Source: Trema orientale (Eukaryota; Streptophyta; Magnoliopsida; Rosales; Cannabaceae). Taken from it: a stretch of 64,000 nucleotides of DNA. Positions 10,691 to 22,446 of this stretch are shown here, piece by piece. Where the stretch lies: the NCBI GenBank assembly GCA_002914845.1, contig JXTC01000282.1:305241-369240 (forward strand). The letters are read 5' to 3'. Under the pieces are notes generated by a model. The model was not told the DNA's origin, made no database searches, and saw nothing but the letters and a program-made list of their open reading frames with translations. Made by a program: the position numbers and the translations under genes. Numbering within the stretch: the stretch's first letter is position 1; each line of letters starts with the position of its first letter.

Positions 10691-11978
10691 TTTTCCTAAG
10701 GAAAAGGATACAAAATGATCTAGTATGGAATCTGAATGGTCTCCTAGATTTCAATTGGGATATAATCTTTAGTTCCTGCGCAAACAGATCCCTGATAAAC
10801 ATGTCCTTGTGTTAATGAAGCAAAGTTGTTGGGTCAACCAAACACGTATCGTTGCTCCCTTTAGCAGGTATAGCCTAAGTTCCAACACCAAACTGGACCC
10901 ATCTCACTTTAACTTGGGCTTCATTTCGACTGAATACTTTAAGCATGTGTCAGTTTTCATTCTTTATAGCAAAATAGTGGAATATAAAAACTGATTTGTT
11001 CAGTACTAAAACTTATAAACTTATACATAACGTGAATCCAATATATGACTAGCTAATGATTTTTCTTTTTTTTTTTTCCCATTTAGCTATATATGTTTAA
11101 GGGCACCAATCCAGTAGGTATTTTTTTTTTACTTATGTATAGATATCGTTTTGGCCAATTAAAATTTATCATACATGTTTTTTTATAGTAAAAAGTAAGA
11201 GAGAGAAATAATATTAATGTCAATTTTAATTACTCATATTTGTTAAATATTATTCTGTCAATTAAAGTCCCACAACATTTTCAGCAATATTTTCATTTAG
11301 AATAAACGACTTTATTGGTTCTTGAACGGTAGAAAAAGTCTCACTTTAATCTCTAAACTTTAGATTTTGTCATATTAGTCCTTAATGTATTTAAAATGTT
11401 ATATTTAGCTCTTTTATACTATAAATTCTGTTTGATTATTAACAGAACGTGCATGGGATATACGTTTGCTCTTCTATGTTATTAATTCTAAAAAGTTTTA
11501 ATGTACATTATTGTCCAATGTACAACTAATTTTTCTTCAATTAAATATTTTTAAACTACTTTAATTAATGTTTGACCTATGCTTGATGCTTCTGCACATG
11601 AAATAAGTATAACAGAAGAGCACATGAATATTATGTGCTCCTTCTGTTAATAATAAAATAAAAATATATAATAAAAAAGACTAAAATAAAATTTTTTTTA
11701 GTAGTTTAAAAGTCAAAATAATGAATTTTAAATTTTATTGCGTTTCCCTATAATATAAGGACCATTATCGTCAATTTTACCATTCTTTTATATGTACGTC
11801 ATAATAGTTCAAGCCTTTAATTTTAGATTATATATGCAATTCTTTTACAAAAGTTCTTGAATGATATTATGAAGTAATTTAAGGACATTTTGCTATTCCC
11901 ATTGAGTTTAATCATGCAAGTAAAATTGACTTCTACATGTAAAGGTTACTAATGTGGTCAAGATTCATTATGATTATA
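10691..11978. other. Intergenic with one truncated Mutator-type MITE end
   Basis: At 11102-11240 the sequence GGCACCAATCCAGTAGGTA followed by a poly-T run and AGTAAGAGAGAGAAATAATA matches one side of the MITE at 14752-14992. The opposite end is missing, so this is a fragment. The remainder is AT-rich and shows no gene. Confidence 0.55.
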
Positions 11979-12348
11979 GGTCACCTATTTGAATGGAATC
12001 TGTGTATTTAAATAGAAATTATGGAATGAGTTACAAAAAAGAATGTGAGATATTTCAAGTGAAATAAAGTTGAATGAGTTGTAATTAGAATGAGAGATAT
12101 TAAAATGGACCATTCAAAAATATCTCATAGGCTCTATTCTCATTTCAAGACATCATTTCAAGACACAAAAAACTCATTCTAATGGTTGATGTGATTGATG
12201 AATCATTTGAATAGAAAAACTGAATTGTTGAAACAAATACCCATTCTAAAAGACCATTTGAATAAAAAAATTAGAATTGTTGAAATAAGCACTCATTCTA
12301 ATGGATTTTCCATCTAAATAGAATTGAGTGAGTGAAATAATCGAGCCC
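11979..12348 (-). mobile_element. Tourist-like MITE, family T copy 1
   Basis: 370 bp flanked by ATA on both sides. On the minus strand it starts GGGCTCGATTATTTCAC and carries the family phrases CAATTCAGTTTTTC and TGGTCCATTTTAATA-like text also seen at 37540-37897 and 60821-61180. Non-coding; three copies in one window show recent family activity. Confidence 0.75.
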
Positions 12349-14751
12349 ATAAATATTAGAGTTTTTATTTTATCTTTTCCCTATGAATTATGAAGATTGT
12401 CTTATTTGCCTCTTAAATTATAAAAAATTGTATCAGTACTCTCCAGACTATAGAAATGATCAAAGTTAGCAGAGAAGACAAATCAAATGACTTAAATTAA
12501 ATATAAAAGGGTACTTTAGTAATAGTAATTTTAACCTTATTATTTATGAAATTAAAAAAAATCAAAATTAATTAAAAACCGAAAACAAAGTGAAATTCAT
12601 CTTCTTCCTCTCGTGTTCAAAACCGTTGGAACTCAATACACATTTTTCTCCTCTCTTTCTCTCTCTCTCTCTCTATAAATATGAACATCATCAGCACACA
12701 CGAAGCCCGATAACGTGGTCGAAGAATCACAACTAAACAATGATTCTAACAAGCTTAATTAAATCATGATTGTCGTACTTCTGCAGCCATGCCTTTCATC
12801 CTCGTACTCCTCCTTAATCGGAGACTACGTACGTACATTAGGATGGAGTACTGCTGTGTGGATGTTCTCAATGTAAACGACGAATACTATAACTGCCCCA
12901 AAGCCGCTCTCACACCAATTGGTAGTACTGTTCCAGTGTACCCAGTATCGACAGTTGGATCAGATATTGAAACAGAATACGCTTCTCGATTGGGCCGAGA
13001 GTCTCCCTTGTCTGGGTCTTGAATGAAACGACATTACATCATTCACAAACGGTTGATTCTCACATAGGAAGAAGGTCCCTCATCGTGAGTATTTCAAGCA
13101 CAATTGAATTGAACAGTTCTGACTTTGAATGCCAATTCTAAAAGTTATTAATAAATGTTAAGATATGTTATTACTAAATCACCCCTTGACATCTAGGTAA
13201 TCTGATATGCTCATTTTTTTTTGAAAAGTTTTTTTTTTTTTAAAACCATTTGACCATTTTAATAAGCTAGGGTATAGATGAGCAAATTAAGACGTATTAT
13301 AACAAAAGTTAAAGGATAAATTGTAAAAAAAAAAATATCCTCAAGTTTGGGTGTTCTGTAATTTAAACTCTGAAGTTGGGATTCTGCAAAATAATTTGTT
13401 GGGATTAAAAATTTCTAAAAATTAACACTCTAAGTTGACTTTTTGAATAATTTAACTGGTAAAAGACAATTATAACCTCAAAATCAAAGAAAATAATAAG
13501 GACTAATCTAATTTTAATAGAGAATATTATAAATTAGTCAAAAAATATATTAATTTTAAAAAATACTTAATATTAAAATATTATTTTACAAGGTTTATAT
13601 TTCAAGTTTTAAATAGTATAACACTCTAACTTCAGCTACTCTTCTACCATTCACCACACAACAAATTAGTCATGTCCTAGTTTTCACTTTTCACTATAGG
13701 AATAGGACATTTACTTTTCTTTAGTAGAAAGAAAGTGAAGATAAAAACTAATGAAAGGCGGACCCACGTGCAGAAAAAGGGGCAATGGGGGTGACAGGAA
13801 AGGCAGTGCGGGTACTACTGAGTGAGTGTTTAGTGTGATGATATGTATATATAATAACCTAATAGGGTCGCATTCTTAGCATTAAAGATGAAATTTTGAA
13901 AAAGGCTGCCACAAAAGCATGGCAATGGAAATCAAGGTCAGAACTCCCCACTTCTTTTTTCTAGTCTTGTCACCGTCGACTCTGTCTCTCTAGTCTCTCC
14001 CCCCTCCTCCCCCTCTTTTTCTCGCACTCACTCAAACTCACTCACAATAATTAAAAATCAAAAACAAAATAAATATACATGCAGACAAGGGCCTTGTCGG
14101 GCTATACATAGAAGATTTGGCTATCATGTAGGAATGGTACCTAAGAAAATTTATTTGGCCCTGGTGGTAATAGAAATAATTGAGTGACAAATAAATTGAG
14201 TGAAAATTATAATTTATATTATGTTGTTTAATTAAATAACGTCAAACAGAACTATATGATTAAAGTCATTTGCGTATTCAATTATCTAAGAATCATAATT
14301 GAAATGTTCTAAATTTACTAAGTTGCCTTTTTAAAAATATGCATATTCTACATATCATTGAAGTGAATTGTTATAATTGCATATATAAAGTACTAACGAT
14401 AGATTTTTAAAGTGTAAAATTGTCTTTTACAATTTGAATAATGAAAATAAAGTAAGGGAGTTTTTAGGGTAATGACATTTCTTGGGTGGTAGGAGGATAG
14501 TATTTTGATTGCTTTCCAAAATTTCATCACACTTTGATGAAAATGATTACCTCATAATTAATTAGTTTCTACAAAACGGGTTTGCTTGGATAAATTTATG
14601 TTTCGTATTTTTTTCTTTTTAATGAAATGAAAGATGAAAATATTATCAAGAATTTATTTGAAAAGATTCAACTACTCTTTTAATTTTAAAGAATAAAAAA
14701 TATAAAATAAAAATATATCTAAACAAGTCTAAGTATAGACAATATTACTAT
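12349..14751. other. Intergenic; promoter-like stretch without a gene
   Basis: There is a (CT)n run at about 12653-12675. At 13740-14050 there are, in order, a G-box (CACGTG, near 13765), a TATATATAAT sequence near 13846 and a CT-rich block (13980-14045), resembling a promoter and leader, but no ORF follows. The 77-codon frame at 12789 has no recognisable domain. Confidence 0.4.
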
Positions 14752-14992
14752 GGGTACTAATCCAATAGGTATTTTTTTTTTTACCTATACATAGGTATCA
14801 ATTGGGCTAATGAAAATTTTTTTTGCACATTTTTTTATTATAAAAAGTAGGAGAGAGAAATAATATTAATGATACACATCTTTTTATGTACTTAATTATA
14901 GCCGTTAGATTACCATTAGATGATGATCTAATGGCTAAAGAAAAAAATACCTACACATAGATAAAAAAAAAAAAAATACTGGATTGGCAACC
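14752..14992. mobile_element. Mutator-type MITE, family M copy 1
   Basis: 241 bp. Ends GGGTACTAATCCAATAGGTA and the complement of GGTTGCCAATCCAGTATTT, each followed by a poly-T or poly-A run and an ACCTAT repeat. Flanking TATTACTAT and TATTAGTAT form a 9-bp duplication with one mismatch, which fits Mutator-like elements. The centre holds an inverted pair around GCCGTTAGATTACC and GATGATCTAATGGC. Related copies are at 62199-62430 and 62447-62692. Confidence 0.78.
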
Positions 14993-17420
14993 TATTAGTA
15001 TATATAGATACATTAGTTGATAAGTAGAGTACACTCTATTAATTACAAAGCAGAACTCATTAAAGAGCTTAGGGACTATTGAAACATCGTGTTAATCATG
15101 TGCACACGACTCTGCATATGAAGAACACAAAATCGCACAAGTCACACCTACCCAATCGCGCCTCCTTTTCAATTATAATGCACCATTAATCCAACAGAGT
15201 TGATCACATTACGTAACGCCAAGCATTACAACTAGTATAATACAATTACTAAAAGACACGATATAAATTATTAATGTTCCAGTATTTGGACGCAAAAAAA
15301 AGAAAAAAAAAAGAAGGAACGATACACAGATATTAATATATAGAGCTGAAAAGAAAAAACATCACTTGGTGTTTATCAAAATACAAAAGTTGTGTTTCCC
15401 ATAATTCGGTTAAAACACATAACGGAACGGAAAAGGGCAGTGTACGGATTTTAAGCGCTTTTTAATAAATTGCTAATTAATTGCATTGGAAGGTACATAA
15501 TCATGTACGTACATATCGCCCTTTAATTTAATTTAATTTAATTTTTCTTTCTTTTTTTTTTTTTTGATTGAGAGGTAGTGGTAGGTGGGCGTGTCGTTTC
15601 ATAAGATTAATTAGAGCAATATTTTTATTTATTTATTTATTTTTGCTTGGGTTTTGATCTGTTATGTGCTTTTTCACACTAAAACTAAAGCGGTTCCCCG
15701 CCAGCTGACATGAGAGTGACAGACGTACGGCGTGTGGCAATTGCGTCAGATATTCCCAGCCACCAGTTGTGGACTCTAGTAGTGGGGGAATCAAATGAGG
15801 TTACCATTCTGTGGACCTCATCGTGTGTGAGTGTGTTTTTCTCACTTCTTCTATTAATCCTTAATTATCCCTCTACGCTTCCCATTTTTTCCACTATTTT
15901 CAAAGAGTGTTAGTTGCACACGCGTCATAATTAGGAACTAATTAATTAAAGAGTTGAGACTGGTTAATCATACAGGCTTTCTTTTCTCTTTACCTTAAAT
16001 TACAATTTAACGGATCATAGAAAATGTACATATGTAAGAAGTATAAATATAATATTCAATTCTTCTCTTTATATGTAGTGGAAGTGTTCGGCGTCTTGAG
16101 GGGCGAAACTTGGCGGATTAAAGATGAGAAATTTCTCAAAATCTCAACCTAAAATTGCCCAACATTTTAGCAGCTTGTTGGATGGAAAGTTGGGCGAGTG
16201 GAGCTGAGCACGTTGAGCTATTAATGGCCTTCGTTATGGTTTTTTGTTTTTTTTTTTTATAAATTTTTTTTACTGTTTAGGTATTTTAAGCTGTTTTGCA
16301 TGTAGATTGCAAATTACGTACTAATAGTACTTCGTGGACAATTAAGACAATGCAATACATTTGAGCATTTCGAATAAATAGACGTGTATGAGAGAAAAAA
16401 GTAACATTATAGCAAAGGCAAAAAAAAAAAAAAAAAAAACGCACAGCAAAATAAATTATGAGTTAAACTAAACATAAACCACACAACATGAAATTCACTA
16501 AAAATATACATACTAATATAACATTTAAAAAAAAAATACACAACATACATATCTAAGAACAAAAAAAAAAAAAAAAGAACGATTGTGGGTTTGCCCTTTG
16601 TGGGCAACGCGGGCAGTATATCACGTGGCCTCGATTTTTGGTGGGCAACGCGGGTTCAACAGACTCTCAATTTTTTCAACACCCCTAGTATGTATCGAAG
16701 ACTCAAATTAGCATATCTCTCAACTGCGAAATAATATTAATAACAATAAAGCATATTAACAAAACAAAAAATTGACTATTTTCCTTAAAAAACAAAAAAA
16801 AAAACTGTTTATTCCGAGTTTTTAGCCTGAATTGAGCCACGTGGACTCGGCGTGGATCTTTTCCTTTTGAGTGTGGATTTCAGTAAATGTCGTCATTATC
16901 TAATAACAAGAGAGCAAATGGATCATAAAATTCTCACGCCTATGATGAATAGCAGTGCTCATTTTCCTCTCAAAGAAAACAGTACGACATTATTTGAATG
17001 TCAATGTTTAAAGACAATTTGGTTTAGTTTAAGCCTTATTTATTAATCAGTCAAAGTCAAAACAAACGAAAAAAAGTACTAATTTAAACGTTAAGACGAA
17101 TTTGAAATATTAAAGTTGTAATTTCTGATGCAACTGTATCAATAGTGTTTGTACGTTGTATAGTCCAAGTCCCAAGGAGCTAGCGCAACTTCCTCTCCAT
17201 TAAAAAGCTCATGTGCCACCTTGGATGCCACGCTCCACTCACAAAAGTGCAAATGTTTTGGGCCATTTTTGGTCCCTGTCTAACTGGCTCACTATCTTCA
17301 CTTGCAAATTAATTTTAAGAACCTTTTCGATTTAAATTACATCAAAATTACTTAAAGACCCACTCTAATGCATTCCTAGCAGAAAAAGTAGCAAAACATA
17401 AATTTTGACGCTAAATTTAT
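14993..17420. other. Intergenic, no gene recognised
   Basis: AT-rich spacer with homopolymer runs (for example poly-T at 15551-15565 and poly-A at 16421-16439). GTGGGCAACGCGGG occurs twice at about 16600 and 16641. Short ORFs at 15710 and 16407 have no detectable protein features. Confidence 0.45.
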
Positions 17421-17570
17421 TTATTTATTTTTTAAAGTGAGGCTTAACTAATAATCTTTATTTACTACAAATAAAGAAAAATAACTTACGCGTCCTGGGA
17501 GTCGAACTCCCGACTTAATACTCAATCTCCACCCCATCCTACTCCACTCATTGAGCTAGTCTCAGTGAAC
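17421..17570 (-). mobile_element. tRNA-derived SINE, copy 1
   Basis: Read on the minus strand, the 5' part contains a pol III A-box-like TAGCTCAATGAGTGG followed by a B-box GTTCGACTC. Then comes a tRNA-unrelated part ending in ATTAGTTAAGCCTCACTTT and an A/T-rich tail. The 3' part matches the copy at 19450-19652. The two are clearly related but diverged. Confidence 0.7.
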
Positions 17571-18080
17571 TTTTTTTTTTTTTTTTTAATGCGCATCAAA
17601 TTTTCAATTTTTATCATTAAATAATTAATGAGATAATTATAACTTATAATTATTACCAACCACTAACATTCACTAATGGTATACATTAGAAACAAAAAGT
17701 GACTCTTAATATTTTAAAATTATTACTCAAATAATATTTTAAAGTTATAAAATGACAACTTAATAAGTAAAAATAATATAAAATTTTAGTTAAATATCAA
17801 ATTTGGTACAAAAAGTAACATTGTATTAGAGAAGGACTTCTCTGCTCAGTGCTACAGTATTATAACATCAATTGATTTAGCTCTTCATTGGAAATTTTTC
17901 TTTAATATATTAGCAAAATCTAATACAACTTAAACTACTGATCATAAACATTTGACGTTAATGGGAAATTTTTAATTTTTATCGTGGATTTTCATCATAT
18001 AAATATATTCACTAAGTAGAGTGAACAAATCAATAACTAGTAATCTGACAAAACGACGACTAATGATATTCGACGTCGAC

Positions 18081-18183
18081 AAGTCAAAATTTTATTCTTT
18101 AGTATACCGATTCGTATATTTTACAACCCCCCTCCCCCAAGTCAAAAGTTTATTCTTTAGTATACCGATTTGTATATTTCACT
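18081..18183. repeat. 58-bp tandem duplication
   Basis: AAGTCAAAATTTTATTCTTT at 18081 recurs at 18139 as AAGTCAAAAGTTTATTCTTT, with the following AGTATACCGATT and GTATATTT also repeated. Two copies only. Confidence 0.8.
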
Positions 18184-18234
18184 TCAAAGCCCCTCAATCC
18201 TTTTTTATTGAAGCCAACTTCAAACGCAATTGAG

Positions 18235-18411
18235 TACTAAAAAAGGATCATAATTTAGTGACATATTTTTAGTCACAATAATAAATTTGTGACTAAAACT
18301 TTTGGTATGGTCTTTTTAAACATGACATAATAATGATATTCTTTCATTTACGAATTTTTCACATTTAGTCGCTATCATTTGTTGTGACTAAAAGTAAAAT
18401 TTTTTGTAGTG
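18235..18411. mobile_element. Small CACTA-like MITE (probable)
   Basis: The right end reads TTTTTTGTAGTG, the complement of a CACTACAAAAAA terminus. The left end TACTAAAAAAGG looks like a worn version. Subterminal GTGAC and GTCAC words (TAGTGACA, TTAGTCAC, GTGACTAAAA) recur, as in the large CACTA element at 47011-51209. Flanks GAG and AAG match at two of three bases. Non-coding. Confidence 0.5.
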
Positions 18412-19449
18412 AAGACTGCAAAAAAAATTATGTTCTGACGTATTCAAAAAAAAAAATAAATTTCTCCCTAGTGTTGAACCTGAACCTGACTAACTCGAAA
18501 CCTTAAACTGTCAATGTTTTGTTGATCCTTAGTCTCCATTTCCTCCAATCAAAAACCGAAAAAGGAAAATAAAAATAAATCACCCCATGTTTACCCTGTA
18601 TGAAGTATGCACAAATGTCTAGATACTGATTAAGATTCCACTGCTGGTTTGGGCCTTCTTTGGGTTCCATTCTTACTTGTAACACGGCTTTCATTAAATG
18701 GCATGGGGTCGAACAATTGGAAGTCATCTACATGAGAGTGAATCCAATTTGGAAGGGCACTGCCTCAACTTGTCCTATATATACACATATATACATAGAG
18801 ATTTTTGTAAAATCACAATAAATATGTAAAATGCATTTTGTATGGATTACGGGAATAATAGGGATTTTTTTTGGGGAACAACCTATTAAATGATAGTTAG
18901 TCATTAGATCAAAATTGAATGTGGGAAAAATTACAATTATCGATACGCTAAAAAAAATACCGATTGTCCATATAATTTCTTTCAGTTCATCCATCTGTCT
19001 ACCTCATATAAAATATGTACATATATATATATATATATCTTCCAATTTAGTTTTAAATATTAGATTCAATACCCGTGACACTCTGCAAAAGCGTACGTTA
19101 ACAATTCTCTATCTTATAATATTAAATTAACTCTAAGACAAATTATGTCAAATATGTATACATATATTTATATATTTATGCTAACTTCATGACATGTATT
19201 TACTTCACTAATAATTAAAAATTTCTTTGTGGGTCTTGCCTTATACAACAATTAGTGGTTAATGTTTATAATGATTATATATCTTTCGAGGGATTTTTCC
19301 AGATACATAGGTTATTATACAATTAAACTCAAATCACAAGTCTAATGAATTGATGATACTTAATTTTAAATTTTAAACTACCAAATTGGTTTTAAATTTT
19401 ATCATATTTGTTTCAATTTTTAATTTAATGAATTATTTGTTTCTTTTTT
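18412..19449. other. Intergenic, no gene recognised
   Basis: AT-rich spacer with a short (TA)n at about 19021-19038. The ORFs at 18503, 18728 and 18915 lack domains and have spacer-like composition. Confidence 0.45.
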
Positions 19450-19652
19450 TCTTTTTTTTTTTTTAAAAAAATAAGGCTTAACTAATGACCTCTACTTATT
19501 ACAAACTAAAGAAAAATACCTACTATTACCAATCCCTACCCCACCCCACCCCATCAGGGATAATAGGTTTTCACGCCTACCCCGGTGTGACTCGAACTCA
19601 AGACCGAAATCCCAAGTACTGTATGCTCTTACCATTTAAGTTAACTCACTTC
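19450..19652 (-). mobile_element. tRNA-derived SINE, copy 2
   Basis: On the minus strand the element starts near 19652 with an A-box-like TTAACTTAAATGGTAAGAG, then a B-box GAGTTCGAGTCAC, and continues to ATTAGTTAAGCCTTATTTTT and a poly-A tail (poly-T on the plus strand, 19441-19465). Box order and spacing fit a pol III promoter of tRNA origin. Shares its 3' part with the copy at 17421-17570. Confidence 0.72.
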
Positions 19653-21396
19653 GTCAAAATATTTTTGGACAGAGACTTTACATTATGTTTATACTATGTG
19701 CATCATGTGCATGCATAAATTACTATCATTACTTAAAAAAATTCTTAGACATTGGTAAAAACTGTTGTCCAGATACTTTAAATATCGGTTCCAAATCTGA
19801 ATTATTGAAACATTTTATAACAAAATGAACCTTGCTAATCATATTTTGTTTCTTCTCTTTTACCAAGCATATTACTGATCATAGGTATAACCAGTTGTAT
19901 CCCTTTGTTTGAGTACTATTAGCAAGAAACAAAAATAAAATAAAATAAAAATAGAAACGGGCATAAAAGGTAGTGCGTATATTCTAGCTCCAGGAAATAG
20001 TATATAGTACGAATTGAATTATTGAGAAACATGGGGTGAAGGAGAGTTCACGGTAGTCCCGTATGAAGGTGCCATAGTCAGCATAAATAAGTCCAATATA
20101 GAATAGAAAAGAAAAGAAAAGAAAGGGGTTTAAATGTTTGGCGGTCGAGAAGGAGAACGTCACATTATGTCGGAGATGAAGGGCTAAGTATGGAGCTGGC
20201 TCCCGCAGATGCCGACAACTTGAAATATTTCCCGATGTGCATTTCCGTGTCCTCGTCCTAAGTTTCATGTCTTTCTCCCCCACTTTAGTAATATTGCTTC
20301 CGTTTTATGAGGCATCATTTCGTTGCTACAAATTAATCCCTTTTAATAACATTCCAAACGTAATTATAATTTCAATTAAATTCTTCACTAAAATCGTGTG
20401 TTTTTATGGTTATTTTTTATCCCTAATATTGGTTACGTAAGTCACGCTAATTAATTAACAATAAGCTTTTGGTTTTCTACATTAGTAATTGCTAGCGAGA
20501 TTTACAAAGTCCAACTATTAGTGGGTCATGAACATGTTGGGCTGTTCCCATGATGTATAGATGTGTCAAGCTAGGGTCATCTTATCCTATATGCTCTTTA
20601 TAATCACCGAATGCATTTTGCCACACGGGATGGTATTACAATTCGCATCAATTTATTATTCACCCCTTGATTAACTGATATATATAAATATATAGCGGTT
20701 AATATTTTCTTTTTGTAACCTTTGGGTATGCAAGTTTTAGCTAAATGCGGTATAACGGTTAAAAAAAAAAGAGTTTTCCTAATAATAGGCAATATTTAAT
20801 AGATAGTCTGATAGATTTGTGCCGCATTTTTAATTTTTTTTAATTTTTTTACAAAATTAAGCCATACACTACGTAAATTTTTTACTGAGAATTCTAGTAC
20901 TTCTCTTTTACTTTTACCTCAGAGTCAGAGATGAACAATGGAGTTCCTCAACATATATGCAAGGTAAATAAATAAATAGTAAATGGATGAAGAAGGAATC
21001 GGAATGTGATTAATTTCACATGTCACAATGACGGGACAAAAGTGATTTAAAAAGAAAAAAACATAATCTAGCATTTGAAATCAGAAAATAAACTTTTTTT
21101 TTAATTGGGAAAAAAAAGAAAAAAAGTAAGTAAATGAAGGAAATGAAAAAAAGTAAAATGGGAATAGGATAGGGTTATAGAGAATGAGATTTCACAAAAT
21201 GGAAAGTATAGGAAAGGGTTATCGAGTAGGGCTAAGACACCCCGTTTTTTGCAGGCGGGTAATTGATGGCCACACTCTTCCCCCTTCTCTTATCGTCTCT
21301 TCTCACTCTTCACAACATATAAAACAAAACAAAAAAGCCACAAAAAAAAAAATAGAGAACTTAATTAATAATTTAATTAAATATAATAATTAGCGT
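19653..21396. other. Upstream spacer and distal promoter of the ZHD gene
   Basis: No coding sequence recognised. A moderately GC-rich patch at 20030-20260 has mixed composition and small ORFs on both strands but no domain. The last 200 bp before the TATA box contain purine-rich and CT-rich tracts. Confidence 0.4.
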
Positions 21397-21404
21397 TATA
21401 AATA
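21397..21404 (+). promoter_or_regulatory. TATA box of the ZHD gene
   Basis: TATAAATA lies about 220 bp upstream of the ZHD start codon, immediately before a GA-repeat tract (21410-21430) of the kind bound by plant GAGA-binding (BPC) factors. Transcription would be expected to start near 21430, leaving a leader of about 200 bases. Position and match support the call; the start site is inferred. Confidence 0.55.
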
Positions 21405-21493
21405 CACATAGAGAGAGAAAGAGAGAGAGCAAAGAGATAAAACAAATTTTTTTTATTAAAAAAAAAAATCATACTAAGAAAAATTAGCTGTGG

Positions 21494-21542
21494 ATGAAGC
21501 TGTGTCTTTGGTACGGTGATGATGATGAGTTATGTTAGCTAG
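21494..21542 (+). promoter_or_regulatory. Two overlapping upstream ORFs in the ZHD leader
   Basis: An ATG at 21494 opens a 14-codon uORF (MKLCLWYGDDDELC) ending at the TAG at 21536-21538. A second ATG at 21519, in another frame, gives MMMSYVS ending at 21540-21542. Both lie between the inferred transcription start and the main ATG and could lower ZHD translation. Whether they are translated or conserved is not known. Confidence 0.5.
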
Positions 21543-21557
21543 GGTGAGCTTGAAACC

Positions 21558-21563
21558 ATGTAG
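21558..21563 (+). promoter_or_regulatory. Minimal start-stop uORF in the ZHD leader
   Basis: ATG is followed immediately by TAG (ATGTAG), 65 bp upstream of the ZHD start. Such AUG-stop elements are known to stall ribosomes in some plant leaders; here the role is inference from position. Confidence 0.45.
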
Positions 21564-21627
21564 ATCTTCTCCATTAAGTGATTAGGATTAGGTTAAAAAG
21601 AAAAGAGGGTTTAAGCAAATTCAAGCC

Positions 21628-22446
21628 ATGGAGTTCAAGGAGCACGAAGACCAGGACCAAGACCAAGACCAAGACGAGGAAATGGAGGATATCCCCGCGG
21701 CTCCACCGGGTTACGACTCCTCCTCCGCCAGGCCCAGACCCGGAGCGGGGGCAGGCGAAGGCGGCGCGTCGAGCACAAACGCGAGGAAGAGCGTCGTCAT
21801 CAGGTACAGGGAGTGCCAGAAGAACCACGCGCTGAAGCTGGGCGGGCACGCGGTCGACGGGTGCTGCGAGTTCATGGCGGCCGGGGAGGAAGGCACCCTC
21901 GACGCACTCATGTGTGCCGCCTGCAACTGCCACCGCAACTTCCATCGCCAGGAGTGTACGGACGGAGGAGGAGCAGCCTCCTCCTCTGTCTCCGCCGATC
22001 ACCACCACAACAATTACCAACTCTACCACCACGGCCTTGGCCACCAGTTCTCCTCATCTCCCTACTACGGTCGGGCAGCCCCGCCCGGCCCATCTGGGTA
22101 CCTCCACCTGACCTCGCCGCCGGCCCACCCGAGCCGACCCCCCTTGGCCCTCCAGGGAGTTTCGTCCGGCGGCGGCGGCGGAGGCCAGAGCAGGGAAGAG
22201 GGGGAGGACGCTTCGATTCCGAGCAGTAGCGGTGGAAGCGGAAGCCGGTCGAAGAAGAGGTTTCGGACAAAGTTCACGGCGGAGCAGAAGGAGAAGATGC
22301 TTGAGTTCGCGGAGATGGTCGGGTGGAGGATCCAGAAGCACGACGACGCTGCGGTGGAGCAGTTTTGTTTGGAGACTGGAGTCAACCGCCATGTTCTTAA
22401 GGTTTGGATGCACAATAACAAGCACACTCTCGGTAAGAAACCCTAA
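21628..22446 (+). CDS. ZHD4-like: Zinc-finger homeodomain (ZF-HD) transcription factor, ZHD3/ZHD4-like
   Basis: A plant-specific nuclear transcription factor of 272 residues in one exon, as usual for the family. The ATG has a good context (CCATGG). Order: acidic head with a QD repeat (9-16) and the family phrase [12 protein letters not shown] dimerisation finger at about 57-110 ([34 protein letters not shown]); a His/Pro/Gly-rich linker with [13 protein letters not shown] and a basic KKRFR; then the divergent homeodomain at about 208-270 ([19 protein letters not shown], recognition helix [15 protein letters not shown]), ending LGKKP. The finger pairs ZHD or MIF proteins and the homeodomain binds ATTA-type sites (family knowledge). 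Compared with the usual ECLKNHA and CGCHRNFHR it has Gln64 and Asn100. The linker and ends are closest to ZHD3/ZHD4 from memory; exact orthology is uncertain. Confidence 0.96.
   Translation: MEFKEHEDQDQDQDQDEEMEDIPAAPPGYDSSSARPRPGAGAGEGGASSTNARKSVVIRYRECQKNHALKLGGHAVDGCCEFMAAGEEGTLDALMCAACNCHRNFHRQECTDGGGAASSSVSADHHHNNYQLYHHGLGHQFSSSPYYGRAAPPGPSGYLHLTSPPAHPSRPPLALQGVSSGGGGGGQSREEGEDASIPSSSGGSGSRSKKRFRTKFTAEQKEKMLEFAEMVGWRIQKHDDAAVEQFCLETGVNRHVLKVWMHNNKHTLGKKP

Noticed and set aside
14085-14099. GACAAGGGCCTTGTC near-palindrome as a candidate miRNA hairpin or operator
   Set aside because: Too short for a precursor stem, and no known plant miRNA sequence is present nearby.
17487-17560. tRNA-like sequence with A and B boxes
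   Set aside because: No complete cloverleaf can be drawn and the sequence continues into a SINE-type 3' part, so it is a SINE rather than a tRNA gene.
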